The translations under genes and the position numbers were made by a program. A stretch of 64,000 nt of DNA from Rhodococcus wratislaviensis (GTDB lineage: Bacteria > Actinomycetota > Actinomycetes > Mycobacteriales > Mycobacteriaceae), in assembly GCF_900455735.1 (NCBI RefSeq), contig NZ_UAUI01000001.1, forward strand, positions 682,001-746,000, given 5' to 3'. The notes under the pieces were generated by a model that made no database searches, was not told the DNA's origin, and saw nothing but the letters and a program-made list of their open reading frames with translations. Positions 18,127 through 29,234 of the stretch are shown piece after piece (position 1 is the stretch's first letter; each line of letters begins with the position of its first letter).

Positions 18127-19764
18127 TCAGGACAGTGTGAATGCCTTGTACCCGGCCGCGACGTTTTCCTCCCAGTGGTCGAAGTAGGAAGGAAGGCCGC
18201 CAGAGTAGTTGAGCATCTGGCTCGGCTTACCGGGAATGTTTGCCCCGTGATACCAAGACTTGGCCCGCGGAAAGAGCGACATGTGGAAGACTTCCTCCAC
18301 GTGCGCCGTCCATGATTGCTCTGCGTCCTCGCTGGTCTCGAACCGCTGGTATCCGCCGTCGCGAACGTGGGTCAGGAAATCGACAACGATCTCTCCTTGC
18401 ACCTCCGCACAAGTGGGCCCGTTGCAGAATCCGGCAGGGCTCTGCGGGCCGTACACGAACATCAGGTTGGGGAATCCTGCAGTGGCGAGTCCCATGAAGG
18501 TATCGAGCCGCTCGGACCACTTGTGGCTCAGGAGTTGATCATTGGTTCCTCGGATATCGATCGACGTGATGCCACCGCGGTTCGCGTCGAAACCTGTCGC
18601 GAACACCAGGATGTCGAACTCGCGTAGACCGGACCTGGTCTGGACCCCCGTCGGGGAGATCCGCTCGATCGGATCCTCGTTGACGTCGACGATGTCGACG
18701 TTCTCCTGGTTCACCACATCATAGAAGTTCTGCTCCAGCGAGGGTCGCTTCGTCCCGAACGGATGGGGCGGATCCTTCGGGGCAAGCTTCTCGGCCTTGA
18801 CCGGGTCGGTGACGCGCTGATGGACCTTGTTGCGCCAGAAATCGTACATGGTGCGGTTCGCGTGTTCATCGAGCAAAATATCTTGATAGTTGGCGAGCCA
18901 TAGCTCGAAACCGCCGGTAGCCCACATCTGTTCGTAGGTGTCAGCTCGCTCTTCGTCCGAGACTTCGAACACGCTCTTCTGGATGAAGTCCATATCGAAT
19001 CCGGCAAACGACCTCCGGCGCTGGGCAAATCGCTCGGGAAGGTGCTCCTTCAGCTTCTCCTTGAGCTGGCCTGTCAACTGTTGCTGCCGCATCGGCAGCG
19101 CAAGGTTGGGCGTCCGCTGGAAGATGGTGATCTGTTCGGCATCTGCGGCGGCCTCTTGGGTGACCTGAACGCCGCTCGACCCGGTGCCGATGATCCCCAC
19201 GCGTTTGCCGGCCATGTCCAGACCTTCTTGGGGCCACAGAGCGGTGTGGTGAGATTCACCGGCGAAGCTGTTGAGCCCTTTGATGTTGGGAATGTACGGC
19301 TTGGCGCCGAATCCAGTGCAGATCACCACAGACCTGGCACGAAGCGTCCGGCCGGTATCGGTGCGCACTGTCCATTGGTTCCGCTCGCCGTCGAAGTCCG
19401 CAGACGTCACCCGGGTACTGAAGATGATGTCTCGAGACAGATCGAGCTTGCCGTCGACGTAGGCGAAATAATCGCGCACACCGGACCACGACGGGTAGAG
19501 CTCATCGTAACTCCAGTCCTTCCACAGGTCCTCGCGTGAGTACTGATAGATCTGCCCAGTGCTGTCGGTTCGAGCACCCGGGTAGCAATTCCAGTACCAG
19601 ATGCCCCCAAGCGAGTCACCGGCTTCGACGACCTTCACCGAAAATCCGCGTGAACGAAGTTGATCGAGTTGATACAGACCCGCGAAGCCGCCTCCGACGA
19701 CGAGAACGTCCAAGACGCCGTTCGTCTCGTCGAGCTCCCTCGGATCGATCGATATCGTGGCCAT
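18127..19764 (-). CDS. Baeyer-Villiger monooxygenase (paralog 1)
   Basis: This 545-residue class B flavoprotein has an FAD Rossmann motif LVVGGGFAGLY (about 21-31), the BVMO fingerprint FxGxxxHxxxWP as FAGESHHTALWP (167-178) and an NADPH Rossmann motif GIIGTGSSGVQ (190-200). The length is that of single-component cyclohexanone/cyclopentanone-type enzymes. It inserts one O atom next to a ketone carbonyl, giving an ester or lactone, using NADPH and O2. An AAGGAGG site precedes the ATG. A close paralog is encoded at 37.5-39.1 kb. A decayed acyl-CoA dehydrogenase lies just upstream on the other strand. The substrate is probably cyclic or terpenoid, judging from the lactonase and hydrolase genes nearby. 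Confidence 0.92.
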   Translation of the reverse strand: MATISIDPRELDETNGVLDVLVVGGGFAGLYQLDQLRSRGFSVKVVEAGDSLGGIWYWNCYPGARTDSTGQIYQYSREDLWKDWSYDELYPSWSGVRDYFAYVDGKLDLSRDIIFSTRVTSADFDGERNQWTVRTDTGRTLRARSVVICTGFGAKPYIPNIKGLNSFAGESHHTALWPQEGLDMAGKRVGIIGTGSSGVQVTQEAAADAEQITIFQRTPNLALPMRQQQLTGQLKEKLKEHLPERFAQRRRSFAGFDMDFIQKSVFEVSDEERADTYEQMWATGGFELWLANYQDILLDEHANRTMYDFWRNKVHQRVTDPVKAEKLAPKDPPHPFGTKRPSLEQNFYDVVNQENVDIVDVNEDPIERISPTGVQTRSGLREFDILVFATGFDANRGGITSIDIRGTNDQLLSHKWSERLDTFMGLATAGFPNLMFVYGPQSPAGFCNGPTCAEVQGEIVVDFLTHVRDGGYQRFETSEDAEQSWTAHVEEVFHMSLFPRAKSWYHGANIPGKPSQMLNYSGGLPSYFDHWEENVAAGYKAFTLS

Positions 19765-20061
19765 GCTGCCTCCTTGAGTGAAATGCCTGGGACCCGCGCC
19801 GAGGAGCAGATCGATGTGTGCCAGACCGGCCCGTTCGTATGACCGACATCACATACGCTAGGGCCGTTCGAGAACCCGGGACTGTCCGATATCGATCCAC
19901 CGGACACGCGGAACGCACCGGGCACACGTGCACGCACGCCTCGCGTGGCGAACGGCCAATTCATCAGAGGGCATCCACCCTGCGACTACAGCAACCGGTC
20001 TTCGACCGGAACAGTGCCTGTAGCGAATCCCCACACTCCTGCCCAACTCTGCACGTAGAGA

Positions 20062-20725
20062 ATGGAACTCAGCTCCTGTGCCGGCATCCACGCCGACCTC
20101 GTGGCACCGTACCTTGTCCACCTCACCAGTGAGGAGCAGAAACAGCGCTGGCTCCCGAGGTTATGCAGTGGCGAGATGTTCGCTGCGACCGGCATGACCG
20201 AGACTCGGGTGGATCATCAGGCTTCGTTGAAGACGACCGCGGCCAAGGACGGGAAGGATGGATCCTTCACGGAGCCAAGGCATTCATCACCAACGGCTAC
20301 TCCGCCGACCTGGTGGTAGTTGCCGCACGCACCGCCCACAAAAGAAGTCCCCCGGCATCACACTGTTCGCAATCGAAGCCGATATGAAAGGCTCAGCGAC
20401 CTCGCCCACGCAGCGCAAATCCTCGACGAAATCGTTGAGTACTGCAAGAACCGCAGAGATTTTGGCAGTCGATCGGTCAGTTTCAGCACAGTGGGTTGCC
20501 CCGCGCCGATCTCGTTACTCGGATCGAAGTCGCCCGAGCATTCATCGATCAGTACGCGATTGCCCACGTGGGCGCTGAGTTGACGCCGATTGACGCTGCC
20601 AATGCCAATGGTGACGACGTGATCGCCCACTGCGTCCAAGTCCAATTCGGCAGGGCTATATGAACGAGTACCGGTTGACCCGCGCTTGGCGTGATGCTCG
20701 CGTCACCAAAGATCTGGGACCCACA
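20062..20725 (+). pseudogene. Acyl-CoA dehydrogenase, multiply frameshifted remnant
   Basis: Pieces of an acyl-CoA dehydrogenase appear in order but in changing frames. The first is IHADLVAPYLVHLTSEEQKQ and EMFAATGMTE (substrate/FAD loop). Then come WILHGAKAFITNGYSADLVV, PGITLFAIEADMKG, a FQHSGLPRADLVTRIEVARA stretch and finally YMNEYRLTRAWRDARV, close to the C-terminal QxxGGxGYxxEYP region. The N-terminal 100 or so residues and a piece of the middle are gone. At least three frameshifts are needed to join the pieces. It is a dead gene, perhaps once part of the BVMO pathway. Confidence 0.8.
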
Positions 20726-21133
20726 ACACGGGGAGGGCCTGGCCAGCGGTCTCATGGCCCGGTCATCGCGAAATTCCTCTGTTCGAACAGCTCGTGGCTG
20801 AGGTCCCCCACCCCAGAACTGAGAGGTGCGTCGCATCGCACAAAGAAGGCGGTGACGGTGCACTTCTCTTCCACCTGCGCGGCCGTCGTTCAGTTGGCCG
20901 GTCGCGACGGGGTGGCGATGATCTCCTCGGCGGGCGCCCCCGAACCAGCCTCGACCGTAAGAGAGAAGCGCCGGGTTCGCGAGGCCAGCGGCGCTGTGGC
21001 ACTGCCCCGATCACAGCTGATCGGCCACTAGTGGGCTCGTCGACACTGCTCGGATTTCGTTGGCCGGTAGCAGTGACGATGAAAGGTGCTCCCGTATTCC
21101 GCGAGCGGCATCACAGCCTATGTCTCAGCGGCG
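20726..21133. other. Intergenic, no gene recognised
   Basis: About 400 bp lie between the pseudogene and the crotonase gene. Short frames are present without motifs. It may hold the decayed end of the acyl-CoA dehydrogenase gene. Confidence 0.4.
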
Positions 21134-23031
<1,898 letters not shown>

Positions 23032-23054
23032 TCAGTTGAAATGTGAGATCAACG

Positions 23055-23094
23055 CCGGACCCGCTGCGGGAGAGGGTTCCACAGCGGGATCCGG
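23055..23094 (-). terminator. Hairpin downstream of the SMP-30 gene
   Basis: CCGGACCCGCTG pairs with CAGCGGGATCCGG across a 15-base loop, with one bulged base. It lies just after the minus-strand SMP-30 gene and before the next minus-strand gene, so it would separate the two units. Confidence 0.45.
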
Positions 23095-23098
23095 AGGG

Positions 23099-23998
23099 TC
23101 AGGGGCGGCCGGCGTGTGGTACGTCCACTTCGGTGGCGAGCATGCGCCCCAGACGGGTTGCGGTGCGTTCGGTCTCGTCGAAATTCGGTGCGACGCACAA
23201 GAACAGGGTGCGTCCGTCGTCGCCGCCGAGCGCAACGGCGAACACCCCGTCGGGTGCGGTGCTGACCTCGTCGAGGATTTCGCCGCCCTTGACTATCCGC
23301 ACCGCTCGGTTGTTCGCGGCATCGGCAATCCACACGGCGCCTTCGGCGTCGAGGGTCAGACCGTCGGGCACGATCGTGGCGGCCTCGAGTCGTGTGCCGA
23401 CGTCGGGCTCGGCACCGAGGTCTCCGTAGCCGACCCATTCGATTCGCTCGCCGAGCGTGCCGTCCGGGTGGATGTCGAATGCCGAGATCCGATTGCCGAA
23501 CAATTCGTTGACCAGCAGGGTTGAACCATCGGGAGTGATGACCATGCCGTTGGGGAATGACAGTCCGTCGGCGACGATGGAGGCGCTTCCGTCGGTGTCG
23601 ACGAGGACGACAGTGGTGTGCTCGTGTGGCGCCCCACCCATGAGGTCGAATCCGAAGTTGCCCACGTAGGCCCTTCCCTGGGCGTCCACGACCATGTCGT
23701 TGGCGTGGCCACCGCATAGGTCGCGGATGTCGGCATGCTCGACGAGTGTGCCGTCCGACTCTTGACGCAGCACCTTGCGGTCCTTCATCGACACGATCAG
23801 CAGCCGCCCGTCCGGTAGCCAGCCGAGCCCAGAGGGTTGGTGCGGGACCGTCGCGACAAGTTCGATGCTGCCGTCGGCGTTCACGGCATTCACGGTGTGG
23901 GTGTAGAAGTCCGCAAACCATAGACGTCCGTCATGCCAGCGGGGGCCCTCGAGGTACGAGTAACCGTCGACAATGGTTCGCAGCGTGTATTCGGTCAT
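23099..23998 (-). CDS. SMP-30/gluconolactonase-like six-bladed propeller hydrolase
   Basis: This 299-residue protein has the SMP-30/LRE propeller marks. An N-terminal EGPRWHDGRLWFADF carries the metal-binding Glu. LCGGHANDMVVDAQGRAYVGNFGFD carries the metal Asn-Asp. GLSFPNGMVITPDGSTLLV and LTLDAEGAVWIADA follow as later blades. The family hydrolyses lactones with a divalent metal. In a BVMO region the natural suggestion is opening of the BVMO lactone. AAGGGG precedes the ATG. The acyl-CoA ligase gene lies divergently 250 bp away. Confidence 0.88.
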   Translation of the reverse strand: MTEYTLRTIVDGYSYLEGPRWHDGRLWFADFYTHTVNAVNADGSIELVATVPHQPSGLGWLPDGRLLIVSMKDRKVLRQESDGTLVEHADIRDLCGGHANDMVVDAQGRAYVGNFGFDLMGGAPHEHTTVVLVDTDGSASIVADGLSFPNGMVITPDGSTLLVNELFGNRISAFDIHPDGTLGERIEWVGYGDLGAEPDVGTRLEAATIVPDGLTLDAEGAVWIADAANNRAVRIVKGGEILDEVSTAPDGVFAVALGGDDGRTLFLCVAPNFDETERTATRLGRMLATEVDVPHAGRP

Positions 23999-24245
23999 GG
24001 TTGTGCCCCTTTAGATTCGGAGTCGTTTCGGGCTCGGCATTTCAAACCCGCGTTTCTACCACTGTTGTCGGCTGAGTGATCAAGCGAATGTCCGAAAATG
24101 CAACACCACGTTGGGGCGAGCGATGACTCGTTATAGGACACCTTGTGCCCGACGGGAGGTACAGGATCGGCCTATTACGTGGTCGCAGAGTTGGCATCCA
24201 TCGAGGACCCGACTTGGAGCAATCTGATGAAAGGCGGTAGGACCG

Positions 24246-25904
24246 GTGGATGGGCTCATGATGAGTAGTCAATTGTCGGTGGCGAGGCTGCTGTGGCGCG
24301 CCGAGAACGTGAATGGCGCTCGGATCAACACGGCCTGGACTTCGGACGGGGTTCGCAGTTTCACGTACCGGGACCTGGTCTCCGACGTGAGGGATCTGGC
24401 CGGTGCGCTCGCATCGATCGGCGTGAAACGCGGGTCCCGAGTCGCAACCATGGCGTGGAATACCCGTCAGCACCTGGCGGCATACTTCGCGGTTCCAGCG
24501 CTCGGGGCCGTCCTGCACACGGTAAATCACCGCATGCCAGTCGAACACATGGCCTATACGATCAACCATGTTTCAGATGAGGTTCTGATCGTCGACGAGG
24601 ATCTCCTCCCGTCGGTAGAGGCGATGCGTGGCCGGATTCCCACGGTTCGCCACCTCATCGTTGTGGGCGACCCCGGTGCGATCGATGACTTCGACCAGGT
24701 CATTCCCTATGACCAGTTCGTTTCACGCGCATCCACCCACGGGTCCTTCCAGGAGATCGACGAAAACACTGCGGCGTCGATCTGCTTCACCTCGGGCACG
24801 ACCGGGTCGCCCAAGGGCGTGGTCTACAGCCACCGGAGCATCGTGCTCCACGCCATGGCGATCAGCACCAAGGGCGGAGTCGAGATCGACGCGGAGCGGG
24901 CCTACCTGCTCGCCACCCAAATGTCGCACGTCAACGGCTGGGGTGTCCCCTACGCGGCGGCGCTCCAGGGCGCACGCCTGGTGCTTCCCGGACCGCACCC
25001 CACACCCGAGCGGTTCCTGGACTTGATCCACGGCGAACGGCCCGACACCTTCGTCGGCTCGCCAACGGTCGCCGCCCTCATGCGCGACGAGCACCTTCGC
25101 CGAAACTGTGGCTACGATCTCTCGGAGCTGAAGACGATGTGGCTCGGAGGGCAGGTGCCGCCGGTCGCTCTGGCGCGGTGGTGGGCTGAGCAAGGCGCCC
25201 GCGTCGTAAATGGATGGGGAATGACCGAGACATCTCCGATGGGCACCTTCTCCCCCGGCGGCTCGATGCAGGGCAGGCCACTGCCGTTGTTCGAGCTCCG
25301 CGTCGTGGACGAATCCGGCTCACCGCAACACTGGGATGGTCAGACCGTCGGCGAACTGGAAGTACGTTCGCCGTGGGTCGCCCGGGAATACCTGGACGAT
25401 CCACGAACGCCGGACAGCTTTCGAGACGGCTGGCTGCGCACCGGCGATGTGGCGACCGTTCACCCAGATGCCGGCCTGCAGATCAAGGACCGCGAAAAGG
25501 ACCTCGTCAAGAGCGGTGGGGAGTGGATCTCCTCGGTAGACCTCGAGAATGCGCTCATGCTTCATCCTGCTGTCTCGGAAGCCGCCGTCATCGCCATACC
25601 GGACGACACATGGCAGGAACGCCCCCTCGCGTGGCTCCGGCTGGACGCCGACGTGACCGACGAGGAGCTCCGGACGTTCCTGGCGACAACACTCCCCCGG
25701 TTCTGGCTGCCCGATCGTTTCGTGAGAGTCGATGAGATCCCCAAGACTGCAATGGGCAAGATCGACAAAGCCGACATCAGACGACAGCATCGGGAAAACA
25801 CAGGTCAGCCCACATCGACAGACCAGGCGAGCACAGTCTCCGATGGTAGCGACCACAACGTTGCAGTCATCCCCACCAGGTCCGATACAACGAGCGGACT
25901 GTAG
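24246..25904 (+). CDS. Acyl-CoA synthetase (AMP-forming), medium/long-chain type
   Basis: This is a 552-residue adenylate-forming ligase. It has the P-loop SICFTSGTTGSPKGVVYSHR, the A5 motif VNGWGMTETSPMG, the A7/A8 motifs WLRTGDVA and IKDREKDLVKSGGEWISS, and the catalytic lysine motif IPKTAMGKIDK. All core motifs are present. It activates a carboxylate to an acyl-CoA with release of AMP, and would feed the hydroxy or dicarboxylic acid from lactone opening into beta-oxidation. A GTG at 24246 is used; ATG 24258 or 24261 are alternatives. The tail beyond the A10 motif (about 40 residues) is poorly conserved. Confidence 0.92.
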   Translation: MDGLMMSSQLSVARLLWRAENVNGARINTAWTSDGVRSFTYRDLVSDVRDLAGALASIGVKRGSRVATMAWNTRQHLAAYFAVPALGAVLHTVNHRMPVEHMAYTINHVSDEVLIVDEDLLPSVEAMRGRIPTVRHLIVVGDPGAIDDFDQVIPYDQFVSRASTHGSFQEIDENTAASICFTSGTTGSPKGVVYSHRSIVLHAMAISTKGGVEIDAERAYLLATQMSHVNGWGVPYAAALQGARLVLPGPHPTPERFLDLIHGERPDTFVGSPTVAALMRDEHLRRNCGYDLSELKTMWLGGQVPPVALARWWAEQGARVVNGWGMTETSPMGTFSPGGSMQGRPLPLFELRVVDESGSPQHWDGQTVGELEVRSPWVAREYLDDPRTPDSFRDGWLRTGDVATVHPDAGLQIKDREKDLVKSGGEWISSVDLENALMLHPAVSEAAVIAIPDDTWQERPLAWLRLDADVTDEELRTFLATTLPRFWLPDRFVRVDEIPKTAMGKIDKADIRRQHRENTGQPTSTDQASTVSDGSDHNVAVIPTRSDTTSGL

Positions 25905-25994
25905 CAAAACGGGACACACCCACAGATGTGAGCCAGGTTACATTGCAAGGAGGGTCAGCTCGGAAAACCCCCTGACCAGTGATGTAAGGTGGCT

Positions 25995-27821
25995 ATGAGT
26001 ATCGACAAGGCGGGCCGCGAGCCATTGAACGAACGTGAACGATTCTGGACATCAGCGCCATCACGAGAGAGCCAGGAGTTGAGCACCCTCCGACCCGAGA
26101 TCGAGGCGTCATGGCGGCGGTGTGAAGTTATCGGCGTCTCGTCCGGCGATGGCGACCTTCCCTACACGCCGGACGTCGATCGTGACAGCCGGTTGAGGAG
26201 AGCCGCCGATCCCGTGATCGACAACCTCGTCCTACACCTGCAGGACGCCCCCGCAACCATCCTGCTGGCCGATTCCGCCGCTCAGATCGTCGACCGCAGG
26301 GCGGGTGACGCAGGGTTGCGAGCGCGTTTGGACCGCGCCTACGTGGCACCCGGTTTCCGCTATGCCGAGGAGGACACCGGCACCAACGGGATCGGCACCG
26401 CGTTGGAGGAGCGACGACCGTTCCAAGTCAGCGGTGGTGAGCACTTCCGTGAGGCGCTGCAGAGCCTGGCGTGCGTCGGTGTTCCTATCGTCCATCCGAT
26501 CACCCGCACCGTGGAGGGGATACTCGACATCACCTCCAACCTGTCGGACTCCAACGCGCTGATGGGCGCCCTGGCGCAATCAGCCGTTCGCGAAATTCAG
26601 TCACGCCTCTACGCCGAGTCCTCCGATCGCGAGCAACTGCTTCTCCAGGCCTTCCTGCAGGCCTCTCGACGCGGCTCCTCTGCAGTGGTGTCCTTGAATC
26701 AAGATGTCATCATGACCACTCCGATGGCCGCACAGATCATCGACACGTCCGACCAGGCGCTCCTGTGGGATTGGGCATGCCGAATGCTGGCCGGCCGAGA
26801 CGAGTTCATCGGGGAAGTCAGGCTCGCCGACAACGTCACGGTTTCCGCAACTGCACGTAGAGTCGGAGACGCCCGAACGCCGGCAGGCATCGTCATCGAG
26901 ATGCGGCCGCATCCCCGCGATACGAAGAAGTCGTCCGCCCGTCAATTGGCGTCGGCCTCCCCCGTCGAAAGACGCACGGAGACTGTCAAGATTCCCGGCC
27001 GCAGTTTGTCGACGAAACGACTGCAAACCGAACTCGAGCGACTCGCCGCGATCGACGCACCTGTGCTCGTCACCGGAGAACCCGGCGCCGGCAAGTTCTT
27101 CGCCGCGAGCGCCCTCCACCGGATGCAGGATGCCGACGGTCATTTCACCGTGTTCGACGCTGGTACCGCCTCCGTCGACCCCGACGCGTGGATTGCCGGA
27201 CTGGTCAATTGGAACAAGGTCGACGGAGCCCTCATCATCCGGCATCTCGATCTCCTGCCGGAACAACTGGTCTCCAACGTCTGCGCGATCCTCAGCGAGG
27301 CCGTCGACAATCGCGCTCACATCATTGCCACCGCCGGCGAAGGGGTCCGTCAAGGCCCCGCCGGACGACTGTGCGATCACTTCATGCGCCGCATAGAGAT
27401 CGATCCACTGCGACTTCGGTCCGAAGACATCGCCGACATCAGTGTCGCCTTACTACGTAAACACTCCCCGGACCGCAACGGCCTGCGACTGCAACCCACT
27501 GCATTGCAACTGCTGGTCGCGCGGGACTGGCCGGGAAACGTCAGAGAGCTCGAATCGGTTCTGGCGTCATCGCTCCTGCGGTCGATGGGCTCCGACATCG
27601 GAGTGCAGCATCTGCCCGACGGATACCGCGACGGTGATCTACGCCGCCGAAATGCCTCGACGTCACTCGAATTGGCGGAGCGTGACGCGTTGCTCAGGGC
27701 ACTCGTCGAGACCGACGGCAACAAACTACTGGCTGCGCAACGCCTGGGGGTAGCTCGCTCCACCCTCTACCGCAAAATGCGCGCCCTGGGAATCGACGGA
27801 AGCCGGTTCCTTCCGCAGTAG
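25995..27821 (+). CDS. AcoR-like Fis-family regulator with degenerate AAA+ domain
   Basis: This 608-residue regulator has a GAF-type sensor (about 60-190: ILLADSAAQIVDRRAGD, then YAEEDTGTNGIGTALEERRPF), a linker, an AAA+ region and a C-terminal Fis helix-turn-helix (GNKLLAAQRLGVARSTLYRKM). Walker A is intact (GEPGAGK). The Walker B position reads GALIIRHLDLL without the Asp-Glu pair, and the sigma-54 contact loop GAFTGA is absent. It therefore should not act as a sigma-54 activator. AAGG with five bases to ATG 25995 supports this start. It lies 90 bp after the acyl-CoA ligase and probably controls the surrounding ketone genes. Confidence 0.88.
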   Translation: MSIDKAGREPLNERERFWTSAPSRESQELSTLRPEIEASWRRCEVIGVSSGDGDLPYTPDVDRDSRLRRAADPVIDNLVLHLQDAPATILLADSAAQIVDRRAGDAGLRARLDRAYVAPGFRYAEEDTGTNGIGTALEERRPFQVSGGEHFREALQSLACVGVPIVHPITRTVEGILDITSNLSDSNALMGALAQSAVREIQSRLYAESSDREQLLLQAFLQASRRGSSAVVSLNQDVIMTTPMAAQIIDTSDQALLWDWACRMLAGRDEFIGEVRLADNVTVSATARRVGDARTPAGIVIEMRPHPRDTKKSSARQLASASPVERRTETVKIPGRSLSTKRLQTELERLAAIDAPVLVTGEPGAGKFFAASALHRMQDADGHFTVFDAGTASVDPDAWIAGLVNWNKVDGALIIRHLDLLPEQLVSNVCAILSEAVDNRAHIIATAGEGVRQGPAGRLCDHFMRRIEIDPLRLRSEDIADISVALLRKHSPDRNGLRLQPTALQLLVARDWPGNVRELESVLASSLLRSMGSDIGVQHLPDGYRDGDLRRRNASTSLELAERDALLRALVETDGNKLLAAQRLGVARSTLYRKMRALGIDGSRFLPQ

Positions 27822-27861
27822 TGCCAGGCGATGACGGGACCGTGCCGATCGAGACAGAGCG

Positions 27862-28818
27862 TCAATCACCGGCTCGTGCCCAGGCCTCGAGCATGCGCCT
27901 CGCAATCGAGACTGCGCCGGGCAACAACACGCGCGCATCCGCCGAGCTCGTCCAATCCCCGGCAGCGAGAGCCTCCCGCACCTCCGCGCGGGTGCACCAG
28001 AGAGCCTCGCCGATCTCGCCATCCATGAAGACGAGCTCGTCTCGAGGGTCGGCCGTGGCATGGAATCCGAGCATGAGGGAGCGTGGGAAGGGCCAGGGCT
28101 GACTTCCGACGTAGACCACATCGGAGACGACGAGACCGACCTCCTCCGCAACTTCCCGTGCCACACAGCTTTCCAGGGACTCACCCGCCTCGACGAAGCC
28201 CGCCAGCGTCGAGAAGTTCCGTGCCGGCCAGTTCGCCTGCCGCGCCAGCAGTACTCGGTCTTCCCCGTCGTGCACCAGACAAATGATCGCCGGATCGGTA
28301 CGCGGATATTCCTCCCGGCCGCACGCCGTGCACACGCGCATCCACCCACCCGAGGTGATCGTTGACGGCGCCCCATCCCGCGCGCAGAAATGGGCGTCGC
28401 CCTGCCACGTCAGCAATGCCAACGCTGTGACATACCGGTCGGCGTCAGCAGCATCGAGGAGTGCTCCGTGTGAGCGCAGGTCACCGACCTCGACCTCGGT
28501 TCCCGCAGAAAAATCGTCAGCGAGGAACTCGTCCCGCACCGCCCACTCGTGGACCGTGCCACAGACGCCGAGCAACACGGCGCGCGCGGGAGGCTCGGAG
28601 TAGAGATCGGCGGCCGGTTCCAGCATCAGTTGTCTGTCGACAAGCCGGACTTGACCGCGACCGTTCACGCGAAGTATTCGGGCATCCGGCCACGCCTCCA
28701 CCCACGCAGCCGCGTCGTCACGCACCGAGACGGGACGACTCAGGGCACCACGTGACGGGGCCTGCCCGGTATGTTCGACATACACCACTGGATCACAACT
28801 TTCGGAAACGAGCGACAC
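27862..28818 (-). CDS. nudC: NAD(H) pyrophosphatase / decapping Nudix hydrolase NudC
   Basis: This 318-residue protein has a complete Nudix box (GFVEAGESLESCVAREVAEEVGL fits GX5EX7REUXEEXGU). It also has the SQPWPFPRS motif, which marks NudC-type enzymes that cleave NADH or NAD caps to NMN and AMP. The zinc ribbon seems incomplete: the second pair is CTAC, but the first reads FCARDG with Asp where the second Cys is usual. A GTG start at 28818 is assumed. It is convergent with the AcoR-like gene and unrelated to ketone catabolism. Confidence 0.9.
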   Translation of the reverse strand: MSLVSESCDPVVYVEHTGQAPSRGALSRPVSVRDDAAAWVEAWPDARILRVNGRGQVRLVDRQLMLEPAADLYSEPPARAVLLGVCGTVHEWAVRDEFLADDFSAGTEVEVGDLRSHGALLDAADADRYVTALALLTWQGDAHFCARDGAPSTITSGGWMRVCTACGREEYPRTDPAIICLVHDGEDRVLLARQANWPARNFSTLAGFVEAGESLESCVAREVAEEVGLVVSDVVYVGSQPWPFPRSLMLGFHATADPRDELVFMDGEIGEALWCTRAEVREALAAGDWTSSADARVLLPGAVSIARRMLEAWARAGD

Positions 28819-28861
28819 TGTCGACCGGACCGTCGTTCGACGAACGACGGTCCCGTCGCGT

Positions 28862-29164
28862 CTATCGCGAGGCGAATTCGATCTGAACAGACGAATACGA
28901 TTCGGCCATCACCGAAATGAATTCCTGGACGAGGCGCACATGATCGGGATGTGCCAGGTATGTGCGAAAGTCGGGGACGTCTTCGAAGGTCGCGGAGATT
29001 GCGTAGTCGCCGCTGCCGGGCTTGAGGGCAAGATCCCTTCCGTAACGGTATTCCACGACCTCCGGAACATTCTCCGAGACTGCGCTCAGAGCTTCGTGGA
29101 AGGACTGAATGTGCTCATCACTGATGTCCTGCTTCCATTTGAACGTCACAACGTGATTCAACAT
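28862..29164 (-). CDS. Dabb (stress-responsive A/B barrel) domain protein
   Basis: This 100-residue single-domain dimeric barrel starts MLNHVVTFKWK, typical for Dabb proteins, followed by VVEYRYGRDLALK and YLAHPDHVRLVQEF. GGGAGGA lies before the ATG. The family includes small cyclases, stress proteins and accessory proteins of aromatic degradation, so the function is open. It lies 70 bp after a hydrolase gene on the same strand and may share its transcript. Confidence 0.85.
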   Translation of the reverse strand: MLNHVVTFKWKQDISDEHIQSFHEALSAVSENVPEVVEYRYGRDLALKPGSGDYAISATFEDVPDFRTYLAHPDHVRLVQEFISVMAESYSSVQIEFASR

Positions 29165-29234
29165 GGTGAGAATCCTCCCTGGATTCGTAATTCGAACGTG
29201 GCATGCTCGGAACCCGGATTGCGTCCCGGTCAGA

